Origin: Eubacteriales bacterium
GTDB taxonomy: Bacteria; Bacillota; Clostridia; Lachnospirales; Lachnospiraceae
Length of the DNA stretch: 32,084 nucleotides
Direction of reading: 5' to 3'
NCBI GenBank assembly: GCA_030524125.1
Contig: JAUNHB010000029.1
Span: 1-32,084 of the forward strand
Both the position numbers and the translations under genes were made by a program. The notes beneath the pieces are model-generated. The model made no database searches and was not told the origin of the DNA. It was given only the letters and a program-made list of their open reading frames with translations. Each line of letters begins with the position of its first letter. Position 1 is the stretch's first letter. Shown here one piece after another: positions 15,496 to 23,184 of the stretch.

Positions 15496-16065
15496 CTAAC
15501 GGGCCCTTCCCTGTTCCAGCTCAAAGTCAGCCGCCACGACGCGGCGGAAGCTTCTGACTCTCTTCGAGGACAGCAGTACCGGAGCCACGCTGAAGTAGAC
15601 TCCCAGCTGGTACGGCACCGACAGCACCGACCAGATCTTCGTCTTCTCCTCAAAGCTTAACGGGAGCAGCGTAATCGACGCGCTGGTCTCCTCTTCCCCG
15701 GCCGTCTCATACAGGATCGCGTGATCCATCAGCACCTGTATGACTCTTCCCAGTATCCGCTGCTCGTTCTCCGCATTGGAAAGAAGCTGGGATTTGGTAC
15801 TCATATACAATGCGAAAAACAGATTCAGCGGCTTCGGCGGATACTGCGCCTGATTTCCTCTCAGCCGGATCAGATCCGCCTGCTGATATTCTCTGAGTTC
15901 CTGAATATCATACAGATACAGTCCCAGCTGAAAATCCGCGTTTTTATCCGTAGGGGAAGCCAGCGCGATGGATTCCGGAGACTGGATCAGATCCGGGCAG
16001 ATATGCTCCCGAAGCAGCCGGAGCACTTCATTGCTCACATCTGAAATAATCGAAAAGTCTGCCAT
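15496..16065 (-). CDS. Tail terminator/cap protein (Pvc16, DUF4255 type), 189 aa
   Basis: This is the protein that caps the distal end of tube and sheath. The N-terminal domain of Pvc16/DUF4255 is evident: DFSIISDVSNEVLRLLREH at residues 3-21, then SPTDKNADFQLGLYLYDI, YPPKPLNLFFALYMST and RILGRVIQVL. The middle strand region ends with TKIWSVLSVPYQLGVYFSV, which is highly typical. The start at 16065 has GGAGGAGGT about 6 bases upstream. It follows the MORN gene by 14 bases, so cap and membrane protein are likely co-translated from one mRNA. Length (189) is normal for the shorter forms. In PVC/Afp this gene comes last; here it comes before the sheath. Confidence 0.93.
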   Translation of the reverse strand: MADFSIISDVSNEVLRLLREHICPDLIQSPESIALASPTDKNADFQLGLYLYDIQELREYQQADLIRLRGNQAQYPPKPLNLFFALYMSTKSQLLSNAENEQRILGRVIQVLMDHAILYETAGEEETSASITLLPLSFEEKTKIWSVLSVPYQLGVYFSVAPVLLSSKRVRSFRRVVAADFELEQGRAR

Positions 16066-16079
16066 TTTTTACCTCCTCC

Positions 16080-17762
16080 CTAGTAATTTTCCACAGTTAC
16101 AAACAAAAGCTCTTCCGGCTCGTCCATCTGGTAGCAGAGCCTGTACCGGACATTGTCTATTTCGTAGACCTCTTCATAGATCGCATCCGCTAGATTGATG
16201 CCGCTCACCTCCACGTAGGAGCGGTTCCTCGTGGTCAGCTCGTAGCTGATCCCGCTGAAGGCGGTGGGTTTAGAAAGCCTCACCCGCTCGATGGCCACGC
16301 ACTCCTGCAGGGACGGCGCGCCGTTCTCCGGCGTCATGTCCTGCCCTTCCAGAAATCCGACGCTCAAGGCGTCCCGGTAGGAGGACACTCCCGTGATGTT
16401 GACCGCGCTTCGGTCAAGCTCCTCCTGGGTCTGCCACTCGTCCGAGCTGAGGTAGTAGTAGATGTAATACCGGTTGCTGACCGGCAGGCTTTCCAGCACT
16501 CTTTGCTGTTCGTCCTTCTCCTCCTCAGGATCGCTCTCCTCCGTCGTGCCGCCTGCGCTCCCGCCGCTCTCCTCCTCCAACGTCGTCTGACTCTCCTCGG
16601 TCTCCGTCAGCGTATCCCCGTCCTCGTTCGGGATATACCAGCTGGAGCCGCTGCCGGACGACTGGCTGTCGAGCCTGAGCTCCACCAGACAGTCCACCCG
16701 CAGGATTACCTGCGCCCTCTCGAACAGGAGGCTGGTGCCGCCGTCGTTGTAGTAGGTCACCGGGGTTTCCCGGAACATGGCCATAGCCTCCTCCAAGTTC
16801 ATCCCCAGAAGCGCTTCGTACTGAATATCGTCTCTGGCAAAGGCTCCCTCGAACAGCTCCTTCCCCGATGAGGAATACAGCTTCCCGCTGCCCTGCGCCC
16901 TTCCCATGTAAAATTCGCCTTCATATTTTTTGATGCCGCTGCTGTAATAGCTGATCCCCTGCCCGTGGTAAGCCCCGCTCTGGAACTCTCCCTCGTAGAT
17001 CAGGATCCCCTGCTCACTGTACAGCGCGCCCTCGCCGTTGTAGGCTCCGTTTTCAAACTGCCCCTCATATTCCTTCGTCCCGTCCGGATAATACAGCACT
17101 CCGTTCCCGGAAAAGCTGTTGGCGGAAAACTCTCCCTTGTACTGGACCGTCCCTCCGGAATAGTAGAGCGTTCCTATGCCGGAAAAATCGTTGTTTTCAA
17201 ACGCCCCCTCGTAGATCAGAAGCCCGTCCTGATTCCAGAGCGTGCCGTTTCCGGTGCACACGCCCGCCACAATGTCTCCTGTGTAGACCACGGCCCCGTT
17301 GGCCGCCCGGATGTTGGCCCTGCCGGTGTATTCGCCCAGATCCATGTCGTCGTAATCGTAGTAGACGGTCGTGATCAGATTTTCCGTGGCCGTCCTGTCC
17401 GAGATCGGGGCGGCGAACCAGTTGAAATAGATGAACACCGCCGCGCAGGACGCCAGTATGATGACGCACACCAGCATCTTGGAGATCCAGAACCGCCCTA
17501 CGGTAAAATAGTCGTCCGGCGATTTTGCCTCTCCCGACAGGATCTTGCGCACCTTCGCATTGATGGGCCCCACTAGCCGGGAGCTGATGATATTGATGTT
17601 AAAAAGCTGCTGTATCCGGCGCACGACCCGCTGGAACGGATTCATGATCGCGGTCCGAAGCCTCAGGAACGCCTTCCCAAGAAGCTGGAAAGCATAGGAA
17701 CCCTGCACCCCGCGAAACATCTGCGTCACCGCATTTATGATCATTCTGAACAGACTTCCCAT
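16080..17762 (-). CDS. Membrane-anchored MORN-repeat protein, 560 aa
   Basis: Residues 1-92 are basic and amphipathic, probably cytoplasmic. Residues 94-117 form a single membrane helix (core MLVCVIILASCAAVF). Residues 159-312 hold seven MORN-like repeats with aromatic-E-G signatures at 160, 184, 208, 232, 256, 280 and 304, an exact 24-residue period. Residues 372-420 are an acidic, Ser/Gly/Glu-rich linker. The last 140 residues form an unknown folded domain. The basic N-terminus predicts repeats outside the membrane. MORN repeats often act as lipid- or protein-binding scaffolds, but their role in a bacterial exported domain is uncertain. The gene lies 25 bases after the cyclase-like gene and 14 before the tail cap. 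GGAGGGAGC precedes the ATG. A docking role is inference. Confidence 0.85.
   Translation of the reverse strand: MGSLFRMIINAVTQMFRGVQGSYAFQLLGKAFLRLRTAIMNPFQRVVRRIQQLFNINIISSRLVGPINAKVRKILSGEAKSPDDYFTVGRFWISKMLVCVIILASCAAVFIYFNWFAAPISDRTATENLITTVYYDYDDMDLGEYTGRANIRAANGAVVYTGDIVAGVCTGNGTLWNQDGLLIYEGAFENNDFSGIGTLYYSGGTVQYKGEFSANSFSGNGVLYYPDGTKEYEGQFENGAYNGEGALYSEQGILIYEGEFQSGAYHGQGISYYSSGIKKYEGEFYMGRAQGSGKLYSSSGKELFEGAFARDDIQYEALLGMNLEEAMAMFRETPVTYYNDGGTSLLFERAQVILRVDCLVELRLDSQSSGSGSSWYIPNEDGDTLTETEESQTTLEEESGGSAGGTTEESDPEEEKDEQQRVLESLPVSNRYYIYYYLSSDEWQTQEELDRSAVNITGVSSYRDALSVGFLEGQDMTPENGAPSLQECVAIERVRLSKPTAFSGISYELTTRNRSYVEVSGINLADAIYEEVYEIDNVRYRLCYQMDEPEELLFVTVENY
16827..17288 (-). repeat. MORN repeat array, seven 24-residue units
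   Basis: Seven coding units of exactly 72 bases each, with the consensus Y-E-G-x-F followed by G-x-G-x-L-Y-Y. The lack of any length drift suggests recent expansion or strong structural constraint. Confidence 0.85.
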
Positions 17763-17787
17763 TCTGTCGCTCCCTCCAACCGGTTAC

Positions 17788-20460
17788 TTACTTTCCGCCC
17801 TCCAACGCCTCGCAGCGGAAAATATAATATTTGGCCGCCATATCCGACGGATTTTCGCGAAGCACCATGGCGTACAGATTCTTCGCCTCGTAGTAAAAGC
17901 CCTTCTCATAGAGCTCCATCGCTTTGTCAAACGCGTGCTTTGTCTGACGGATCAGGCGGATCTGCTCCGCGCTCCGATCGTCGAAAATATCATAAAGCCC
18001 CAGATCCAGCTCCTCGTTCCTGAGCCGTCCGATGTACCGTCCGGCGTAGGAATCCCGGCCCGCCATGCTGCCGTAAGCCGTCTCGGTCATCAGAAACCGG
18101 CTGCCCATCCCGCGAAGGAACGTGCCGTTGGCCAGAAGCTTTTCAAAGGCCGGAGCCAGCACCACGGGAATGTAGCGCTCCTCGTCTCCGCAGATGCCGA
18201 AATATACCTCCGTCCGGTCCATGACGAACATCACCTCCAGCTGGCCTTCCCTGCCGTACAGCTTGTTGTCTGCGTCGATCCTCGCCAGTATGGTCAGCGC
18301 CGTCACCACCGCAGAGTCCACGCCGTTCTGGCAGACGAGCATCATGCTCTGCAGGTTCGCGTCGTCCACGATGGAGATCATGTCGTTTTGCTGGGCAAAC
18401 CGGTTGACGGTGTTGAAGAACCGGTTCATAAGCGTCTCCGTCTGGTCCAGCGGCAGCGTCTCCTCCGGATAGAGCCGGATGTTGAGCACCGCGAAATTGC
18501 CTCTCACATGACTCCCCAGCGTCAGGGACGCCAGATTGTCCGTTCCCAGAAGCCCGATGATGCTGGGCGGCACGAACCGGTAATAGGTCGCGCTCAGACG
18601 CTCCAGATTCAGGATCTGCACGTCGATGTCGTCGGCCATCTTGTTGAACACCTGCGAGATGCCGGTCAGCTCGTCCTCCGACGTGCTGCGGATGCGGATG
18701 CTCCTGTCGCCGTCCGCAAAAAGCTGCATCTCCCGCTTGATCTCGCCCAGCGGGAACAGGATCTGATAGAACAGCACGGTCAGCACGACCATGACGATGA
18801 TCAGAAACGCCACGCACACGATGACGAAATCCTTGACGTACGTCCCCGTGTAGGATTCGATGTTGGACGTATAGACGCCGGTCTCCAGAAGATAAACAGT
18901 CTCTCCCGACGAGCCTCCCACCGGCGTGACGCACACGAGCCGCTCTCCCATCCGGTCCTCGATGGTCCCGGTCACGGCCTCGCCGGTGAGCGCCGCTCTC
19001 CGGTACAGCTCCTCCGCCGGACGATTCATCAGGATGTCGAAGGGGTAGAAACACGGGCTGTTGGTGTCCACGCCCACATACAGCGACCCGTTCTCATAGT
19101 AGAGGATCCTCGTGTAGAGGTCGCGGGTGGCGATCTGACTGCTTAAGTAGGAGTACGCCTCCCCCGAATAGTCGTACGGATATTCGATCTCGTTGAAGGA
19201 ATCCTGTCCGAACAGCGCCGCCAGCATATTTCCCTCGTCCATGGCCTGTTTTTCAAAGTTCTCGTTGATGGCGCTTCCGTAATACCGGAACGAGATGTAG
19301 CCGAACAGGGCCATCGTCAGGATCAGAAGCGGGATCGTGGCGCTTAAGAGACGCTCCATGATCGTGTGCCCGCCCCGGATGGCGCTGGCAAATGCCGCCA
19401 GCAGTCCGCACAGCGCCAGTACCGCCGCCGCGAGGATCACCCATGTCTTCAGGATGTCCAGGGCGACCGACGGGACGCCGTAGTGAAAGCTGTTGATCAC
19501 ATGGGCGCTGCCGTCCTCGCTCACAAGGAAGTGAAAGCCGTCGTCCTGTCCGCTCCTCACCAGCGCGGTAAAGGTGTTCAGGCTCGACATGGACATGGCC
19601 GCCACGTTGCCCGGCGTGTAAAGTCCGGAGCCGCCGAAGGGGCTGTTGCCGCTTAAGACCGTCTCCTCGCTGCCGTCCGACAGATTCAGGCGCAGGATAT
19701 TTCCGGTCTCATGCTCTCCCAGATAGATATATCCGCTCTCCGCATAGGCGATGAAGGTGGGGTACATGAGCGTATCCAGCGTCCGGGCCGGATAGACCTC
19801 CCAGACGTCCTCCTCGCTGGCGCAGTAGATCTTGCCCGAGTCGGAGATGTACACCAGATTGGTACTGTTTCCCATGGCCTTGTAGATGCCCTCTCCGGCC
19901 TCCATCGGATAAGTCCTCGTATTTTTCAGGGACAGAGTGTCGTCCAGCACGGAGCCGAACTCGTAGCTTCTCCTGACGGCCGTCGTCTCCGCGCTGTCCG
20001 TGGCGATCAGCGTGATCGTATCCCCGGAGGCGTTGATCCATCCGTACCGCCAGTTCTCCTCGTCCGTCAGGTCAAAGACCTTTTTCTCCTTCCCGAAGAG
20101 CTGGTCAAAATCCAGCACCATCAGCTCCTGGCTCTCCAGCTTCCCGTCATAGCGGTTCAGCCGGCTCCGCAGCACATACACATAGCGCTCGCCTGCGGCG
20201 ATCCCCTCGATGCTGTACATGGAATCTCCCTGACGGGTCCGGAACCGGACCGACGCGTCGATGGCTCCGTTCCGGCGGATCCTAGCCACCACCGTGTCGT
20301 TCCCCTCGTACCAGCTGGCGATGGTATTTCCGCTCTCCGCCGTGCAGAAAGCAAGGAGCGAATCCATGGACACGGATCTGTCCTGCACTCCCCGATATCC
20401 CGCGACCGCGCCGGAAAGGACGAGCACGACCAGCAATATGATTCTCCACACTTTGTTCAT
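17788..20460 (-). CDS. Membrane sensor with HAMP and degenerate class III cyclase domain, 890 aa
   Basis: The order of parts is: membrane helix 5-24; a beta-rich, propeller-like exported region 30-335; helices 337-361 and 371-394; a second exported sensor-like region 395-540; helix 542-568; HAMP about 568-620; cyclase-like domain 650-825; and a TPR-like C-terminus 840-885. The region before the cyclase fold (RFVPPSIIGLLG) and the C-terminal TPR are typical of adenylate/guanylate cyclases. Key residues have changed. The first metal Asp of the FSDIRG motif is Asn in VLNIRLY. The second Asp survives in VDDAN. The Asn/Arg pair that stabilises the transition state is lost around VVLAPAFEKL. It is probably a non-catalytic signalling protein. 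It sits between the kinase-like and MORN membrane genes, with gaps of 14 and 25 bases. Confidence 0.83.
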   Translation of the reverse strand: MNKVWRIILLVVLVLSGAVAGYRGVQDRSVSMDSLLAFCTAESGNTIASWYEGNDTVVARIRRNGAIDASVRFRTRQGDSMYSIEGIAAGERYVYVLRSRLNRYDGKLESQELMVLDFDQLFGKEKKVFDLTDEENWRYGWINASGDTITLIATDSAETTAVRRSYEFGSVLDDTLSLKNTRTYPMEAGEGIYKAMGNSTNLVYISDSGKIYCASEEDVWEVYPARTLDTLMYPTFIAYAESGYIYLGEHETGNILRLNLSDGSEETVLSGNSPFGGSGLYTPGNVAAMSMSSLNTFTALVRSGQDDGFHFLVSEDGSAHVINSFHYGVPSVALDILKTWVILAAAVLALCGLLAAFASAIRGGHTIMERLLSATIPLLILTMALFGYISFRYYGSAINENFEKQAMDEGNMLAALFGQDSFNEIEYPYDYSGEAYSYLSSQIATRDLYTRILYYENGSLYVGVDTNSPCFYPFDILMNRPAEELYRRAALTGEAVTGTIEDRMGERLVCVTPVGGSSGETVYLLETGVYTSNIESYTGTYVKDFVIVCVAFLIIVMVVLTVLFYQILFPLGEIKREMQLFADGDRSIRIRSTSEDELTGISQVFNKMADDIDVQILNLERLSATYYRFVPPSIIGLLGTDNLASLTLGSHVRGNFAVLNIRLYPEETLPLDQTETLMNRFFNTVNRFAQQNDMISIVDDANLQSMMLVCQNGVDSAVVTALTILARIDADNKLYGREGQLEVMFVMDRTEVYFGICGDEERYIPVVLAPAFEKLLANGTFLRGMGSRFLMTETAYGSMAGRDSYAGRYIGRLRNEELDLGLYDIFDDRSAEQIRLIRQTKHAFDKAMELYEKGFYYEAKNLYAMVLRENPSDMAAKYYIFRCEALEGGK

Positions 20461-20474
20461 AAGTATCTGTCCCT

Positions 20475-21374
20475 CTATTCCTCATCGCCCAAATAGACAT
20501 TGCCGATGTATTCGATGCCGTAATAGCTGATGTTGCTCTCATACGCCCGCCGCACCCGCCAGCGGCTCTGGATCTGGAACGCCGCGTAGATCAGCGTGAC
20601 CAGCACCACCACCGTCAGAAACGCGGTCATGGAGTTGCGGAACAAAAATCCCCGCACCCTGCGGAAACGGCTCCTGAACCACCAGAGGAGCCCTCTCGTC
20701 TCCACCAGCTTATCCGGCATGTTCCGGACCGCGGAGATCATGTGTCCCATGGACAGAAATCCCGTCGTGGTCATCCGCATGTAGAACAGCCGGAGGTCTC
20801 CCGGGTAGCTGTCCGGCGACTCGTATTTTCCCTTATAGTTCAGCTCGAGGATCCCGAACACCTTCTCCGCCGTCCGCCTGAGATACCGGCTCTCCTCCAT
20901 CCCCGGCTGAAGCTTCGAGAAATCCAGAAAATAGTTGAACTGGATCTCTCCGTCCCGGGTGATGTTGATGTTCCTGTCGTCTAAAAGGAGCATTCCCATG
21001 TCGGCTCCGGCCCCGCACTCGGCGCAGGCTGCGATCAGCCCCAGCGCCGCTCTCTTGCAGTCCGCAAATTCCGCCAGATAGACGCCTCCCAGCAGGGAGA
21101 GCAGGTTCTCATGGTAGTACCGGAACACCAGATTCAGTCTGTTCTCGTAGATGAACGAGCCTAAAAAATCCCGATTGGAAAAGAACAGTCTTGACCGGTT
21201 CAGTTTTTCGGTCACCGTCTTGCGGCAGCCGGGATCATGGATGGAGACCAGCGTGTAGAAAACGCCCGTATCCTTCAGGGTGTCCGTACACACATATACG
21301 TCGTTGACAGGATTTTCAAATACCGTCCGGACGATCTCCAACTCCATATTCAGCGCAGGAAACATCTCATTCAC
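20475..21374 (-). CDS. Single-pass membrane protein with degenerate kinase-like domain, 299 aa
   Basis: Residues about 10-215 look like a shrunken protein-kinase fold. A hinge-like VFRYYHENLLSLLGG lies near 83-97. A segment resembling the catalytic and metal loops sits at 130-153, with ITRDGEIQF and then DFSK where active kinases have DFG. HRD and the ATP-binding Lys are not visible, so it is likely a pseudokinase. A basic stretch and one membrane helix (248-267) follow, leaving about 30 residues outside. This layout resembles EssB/YukC of type VII secretion, but no homology is claimed. The start may be GTG at 21374 or the ATG at 21365, the latter having the better spaced AGGTG. The gene lies between the Ig-like and cyclase-like genes. 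Kinase assignment is by pattern only. Confidence 0.75.
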   Translation of the reverse strand: MNEMFPALNMELEIVRTVFENPVNDVYVCTDTLKDTGVFYTLVSIHDPGCRKTVTEKLNRSRLFFSNRDFLGSFIYENRLNLVFRYYHENLLSLLGGVYLAEFADCKRAALGLIAACAECGAGADMGMLLLDDRNINITRDGEIQFNYFLDFSKLQPGMEESRYLRRTAEKVFGILELNYKGKYESPDSYPGDLRLFYMRMTTTGFLSMGHMISAVRNMPDKLVETRGLLWWFRSRFRRVRGFLFRNSMTAFLTVVVLVTLIYAAFQIQSRWRVRRAYESNISYYGIEYIGNVYLGDEE

Positions 21375-21393
21375 CTACTTTTCTTCGATTCCG

Positions 21394-23184
21394 TTATTCG
21401 TCGGCCTTTTTCTGGGAGACGATCACAAACGCGTGCGTGAAGATCTCCGGGTTGCCCAGAGCCTCGATCTTGATCTCGTAGACTCCCTCCTGGGCCGGGG
21501 CCGTATACATGCCGTTGTTGTCGATCTTGCCGCCCTCCGGATCCAGCAGCGTGTACGTCAGCGTCTCCTCCGGCATATTGATGAACACCGGACTGATGTG
21601 GACGCTTCCCTTCGGCGGGAGCACGACCGTATCCGGCTGCACCATGATGCAGCCCTTCTGCTCTCTCTGGCTGTACACTCTCTGCTCCAGATCCTCCGGC
21701 TTGAAGGCGTACCACCGGATCCGAAGCCCGATCCGTCCAAGCTTCGTCCGCGGCCTTACGCCCACGATAAAGGTCCCTCTGTCGGGCAGGATCTTCACCG
21801 CCCGGTCAAGCTCCAGCACCTTCCCGTCCGTCGGGTCGTCCGCGGCGAAGATGCCGCCGTCCCCGAGGATGATGGACTCCTTGTCGCTTCTGGTGGCCGG
21901 ATCCCGGCTGATGTACTCCACGCCGATCTCCACATAGACGGGGCCGCTTCCGAGGCCGTGCATGATCTCGTCGGAGAAATACGCTCTGCCGACCTCTCCG
22001 CCTCCGCCCAGCGACATCTCAAAGACGCCGCTGGAGTCGGCTCTGCGCTCTCTGGCGGACGGCTCTCTGGCCGGGGCGCTTCCTCCGGTCACGAGCGTCT
22101 GCTCTCCGGCTGCGCCCAACGCCTCCGGGATCAGATACTCGTGCAGAAGCTCCAGCGTCATCAGCTGCTCGGTGCTGCTCACATACTGCCCGAAGGGCGG
22201 TCTCTCCACCCGGTCGATCATGGAATGATTCTCGGAGCGGATCAGCCGGATCTGCGCGATCCACAGCTTTTCGTCATATTTCCGGTCGAGATCCACGTCC
22301 AGCGTTCCCTGATAGCCGGTGCGCCGCACGTGCTCCAGCACTGTCTCCTCCACGGGAGCGATCTTCATCTGCACGTCCTGCGCAGTCTCCGCCGCCCCGG
22401 ATTTGTCGATCCGGATGCCGTGGAAGCGGACCGTGATGTCCTCCCCTCCAAACACATAATCCTCCGGCCGGAAGACCTGCTCGATCACCGACACGCCGCC
22501 GTACTCCAGATTCAGATTGTCCGCGCCCACGCGCACGCCGGACGGCGTCAGTCCGTCCGCCGACACCTGACAGGAGAAGGAGAGCACGCAGGGCGTATGG
22601 CTTAACTTCCGGATCTCCGTGCGGGTCCTGACGGCCGTATCCGGCGTCAGGAAGGTGGGAAGATACTGTGTGATGCACAGATCCTCGTCCTGATAGAGCA
22701 CGGAGGACGCCAGATACTGGTCTTCGCTCCGCTCACTCCTTAAGCAGTCCCTGCGGTCCTTCAGGAACAGGCGGAAGCTCTCTCTCTTCCGATTGTAGCG
22801 TCTGCCGTCGCCGTCCGCATCCGTGTCCATGACCGCATAGACCGGATCCGTATCCTCCTCCGCGTACGCGATGCCAAGGCAGGCCGTCTCGGTCTTCAGC
22901 GAGGAATATCCCTCCACGGTAGAGAGCTTCAGCACCTGAATGCGGGGCACGACGATCTCCCGTCCCGAAGCGTCCAGCGCCATGCCCGACTGCAGGATGA
23001 CGGAGGAGTCGTCCGCCGCCGTCACATCCATGCCGTAGACGATGCCGAAGCCGTGCAGCGTCCGGTTGACGAGCCTTCTTTTGTCGTTCATGTACCCCTG
23101 CTCGTTTTCAAAATCCTTCGATGTCAGAAGCTTCCCATAGTAATAATTGTTGCGCTCAAACGAATAGTATTTTCGGTTATACAT
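21394..23184 (-). CDS. Contractile-locus protein with conserved N-terminal domain and C-terminal Ig-like domain, 596 aa
   Basis: Residues 1-90 contain YYYGKLLTSKDFENEQGYM, then KRRLVNRTLHGFGIVYG and SGMALDASGREIVVP. I associate this block with proteins encoded in phage-tail-like injection loci, where the function is not established. The middle (100-500) is mixed alpha/beta without a recognised motif. Residues 512-592 resemble a bacterial Ig-like domain, with VQPDTVVLPPKGSVHISPVF, a GKIDNNGMYTAP turn and a final strand. No signal peptide or membrane helix is present, so it is probably cytoplasmic or part of the particle. The ATG overlaps the stop of the 1942-residue gene by 8 bases, with an AAGGAG very close to it, suggesting coupled translation. 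A fibre-base or adaptor role is possible. Confidence 0.72.
   Translation of the reverse strand: MYNRKYYSFERNNYYYGKLLTSKDFENEQGYMNDKRRLVNRTLHGFGIVYGMDVTAADDSSVILQSGMALDASGREIVVPRIQVLKLSTVEGYSSLKTETACLGIAYAEEDTDPVYAVMDTDADGDGRRYNRKRESFRLFLKDRRDCLRSERSEDQYLASSVLYQDEDLCITQYLPTFLTPDTAVRTRTEIRKLSHTPCVLSFSCQVSADGLTPSGVRVGADNLNLEYGGVSVIEQVFRPEDYVFGGEDITVRFHGIRIDKSGAAETAQDVQMKIAPVEETVLEHVRRTGYQGTLDVDLDRKYDEKLWIAQIRLIRSENHSMIDRVERPPFGQYVSSTEQLMTLELLHEYLIPEALGAAGEQTLVTGGSAPAREPSARERRADSSGVFEMSLGGGGEVGRAYFSDEIMHGLGSGPVYVEIGVEYISRDPATRSDKESIILGDGGIFAADDPTDGKVLELDRAVKILPDRGTFIVGVRPRTKLGRIGLRIRWYAFKPEDLEQRVYSQREQKGCIMVQPDTVVLPPKGSVHISPVFINMPEETLTYTLLDPEGGKIDNNGMYTAPAQEGVYEIKIEALGNPEIFTHAFVIVSQKKADE

Noticed and set aside
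1..16065. Prophage or R-type tailocin instead of a PVC-like system
   Set aside because: DUF4255 cap, DUF4280 tip, LysM adaptor with tube domain, two tube paralogues and two gp6-like wedge proteins fit the extracellular contractile class. No capsid, terminase, integrase, holin or lysin gene is present in the window, though flanks are unseen.
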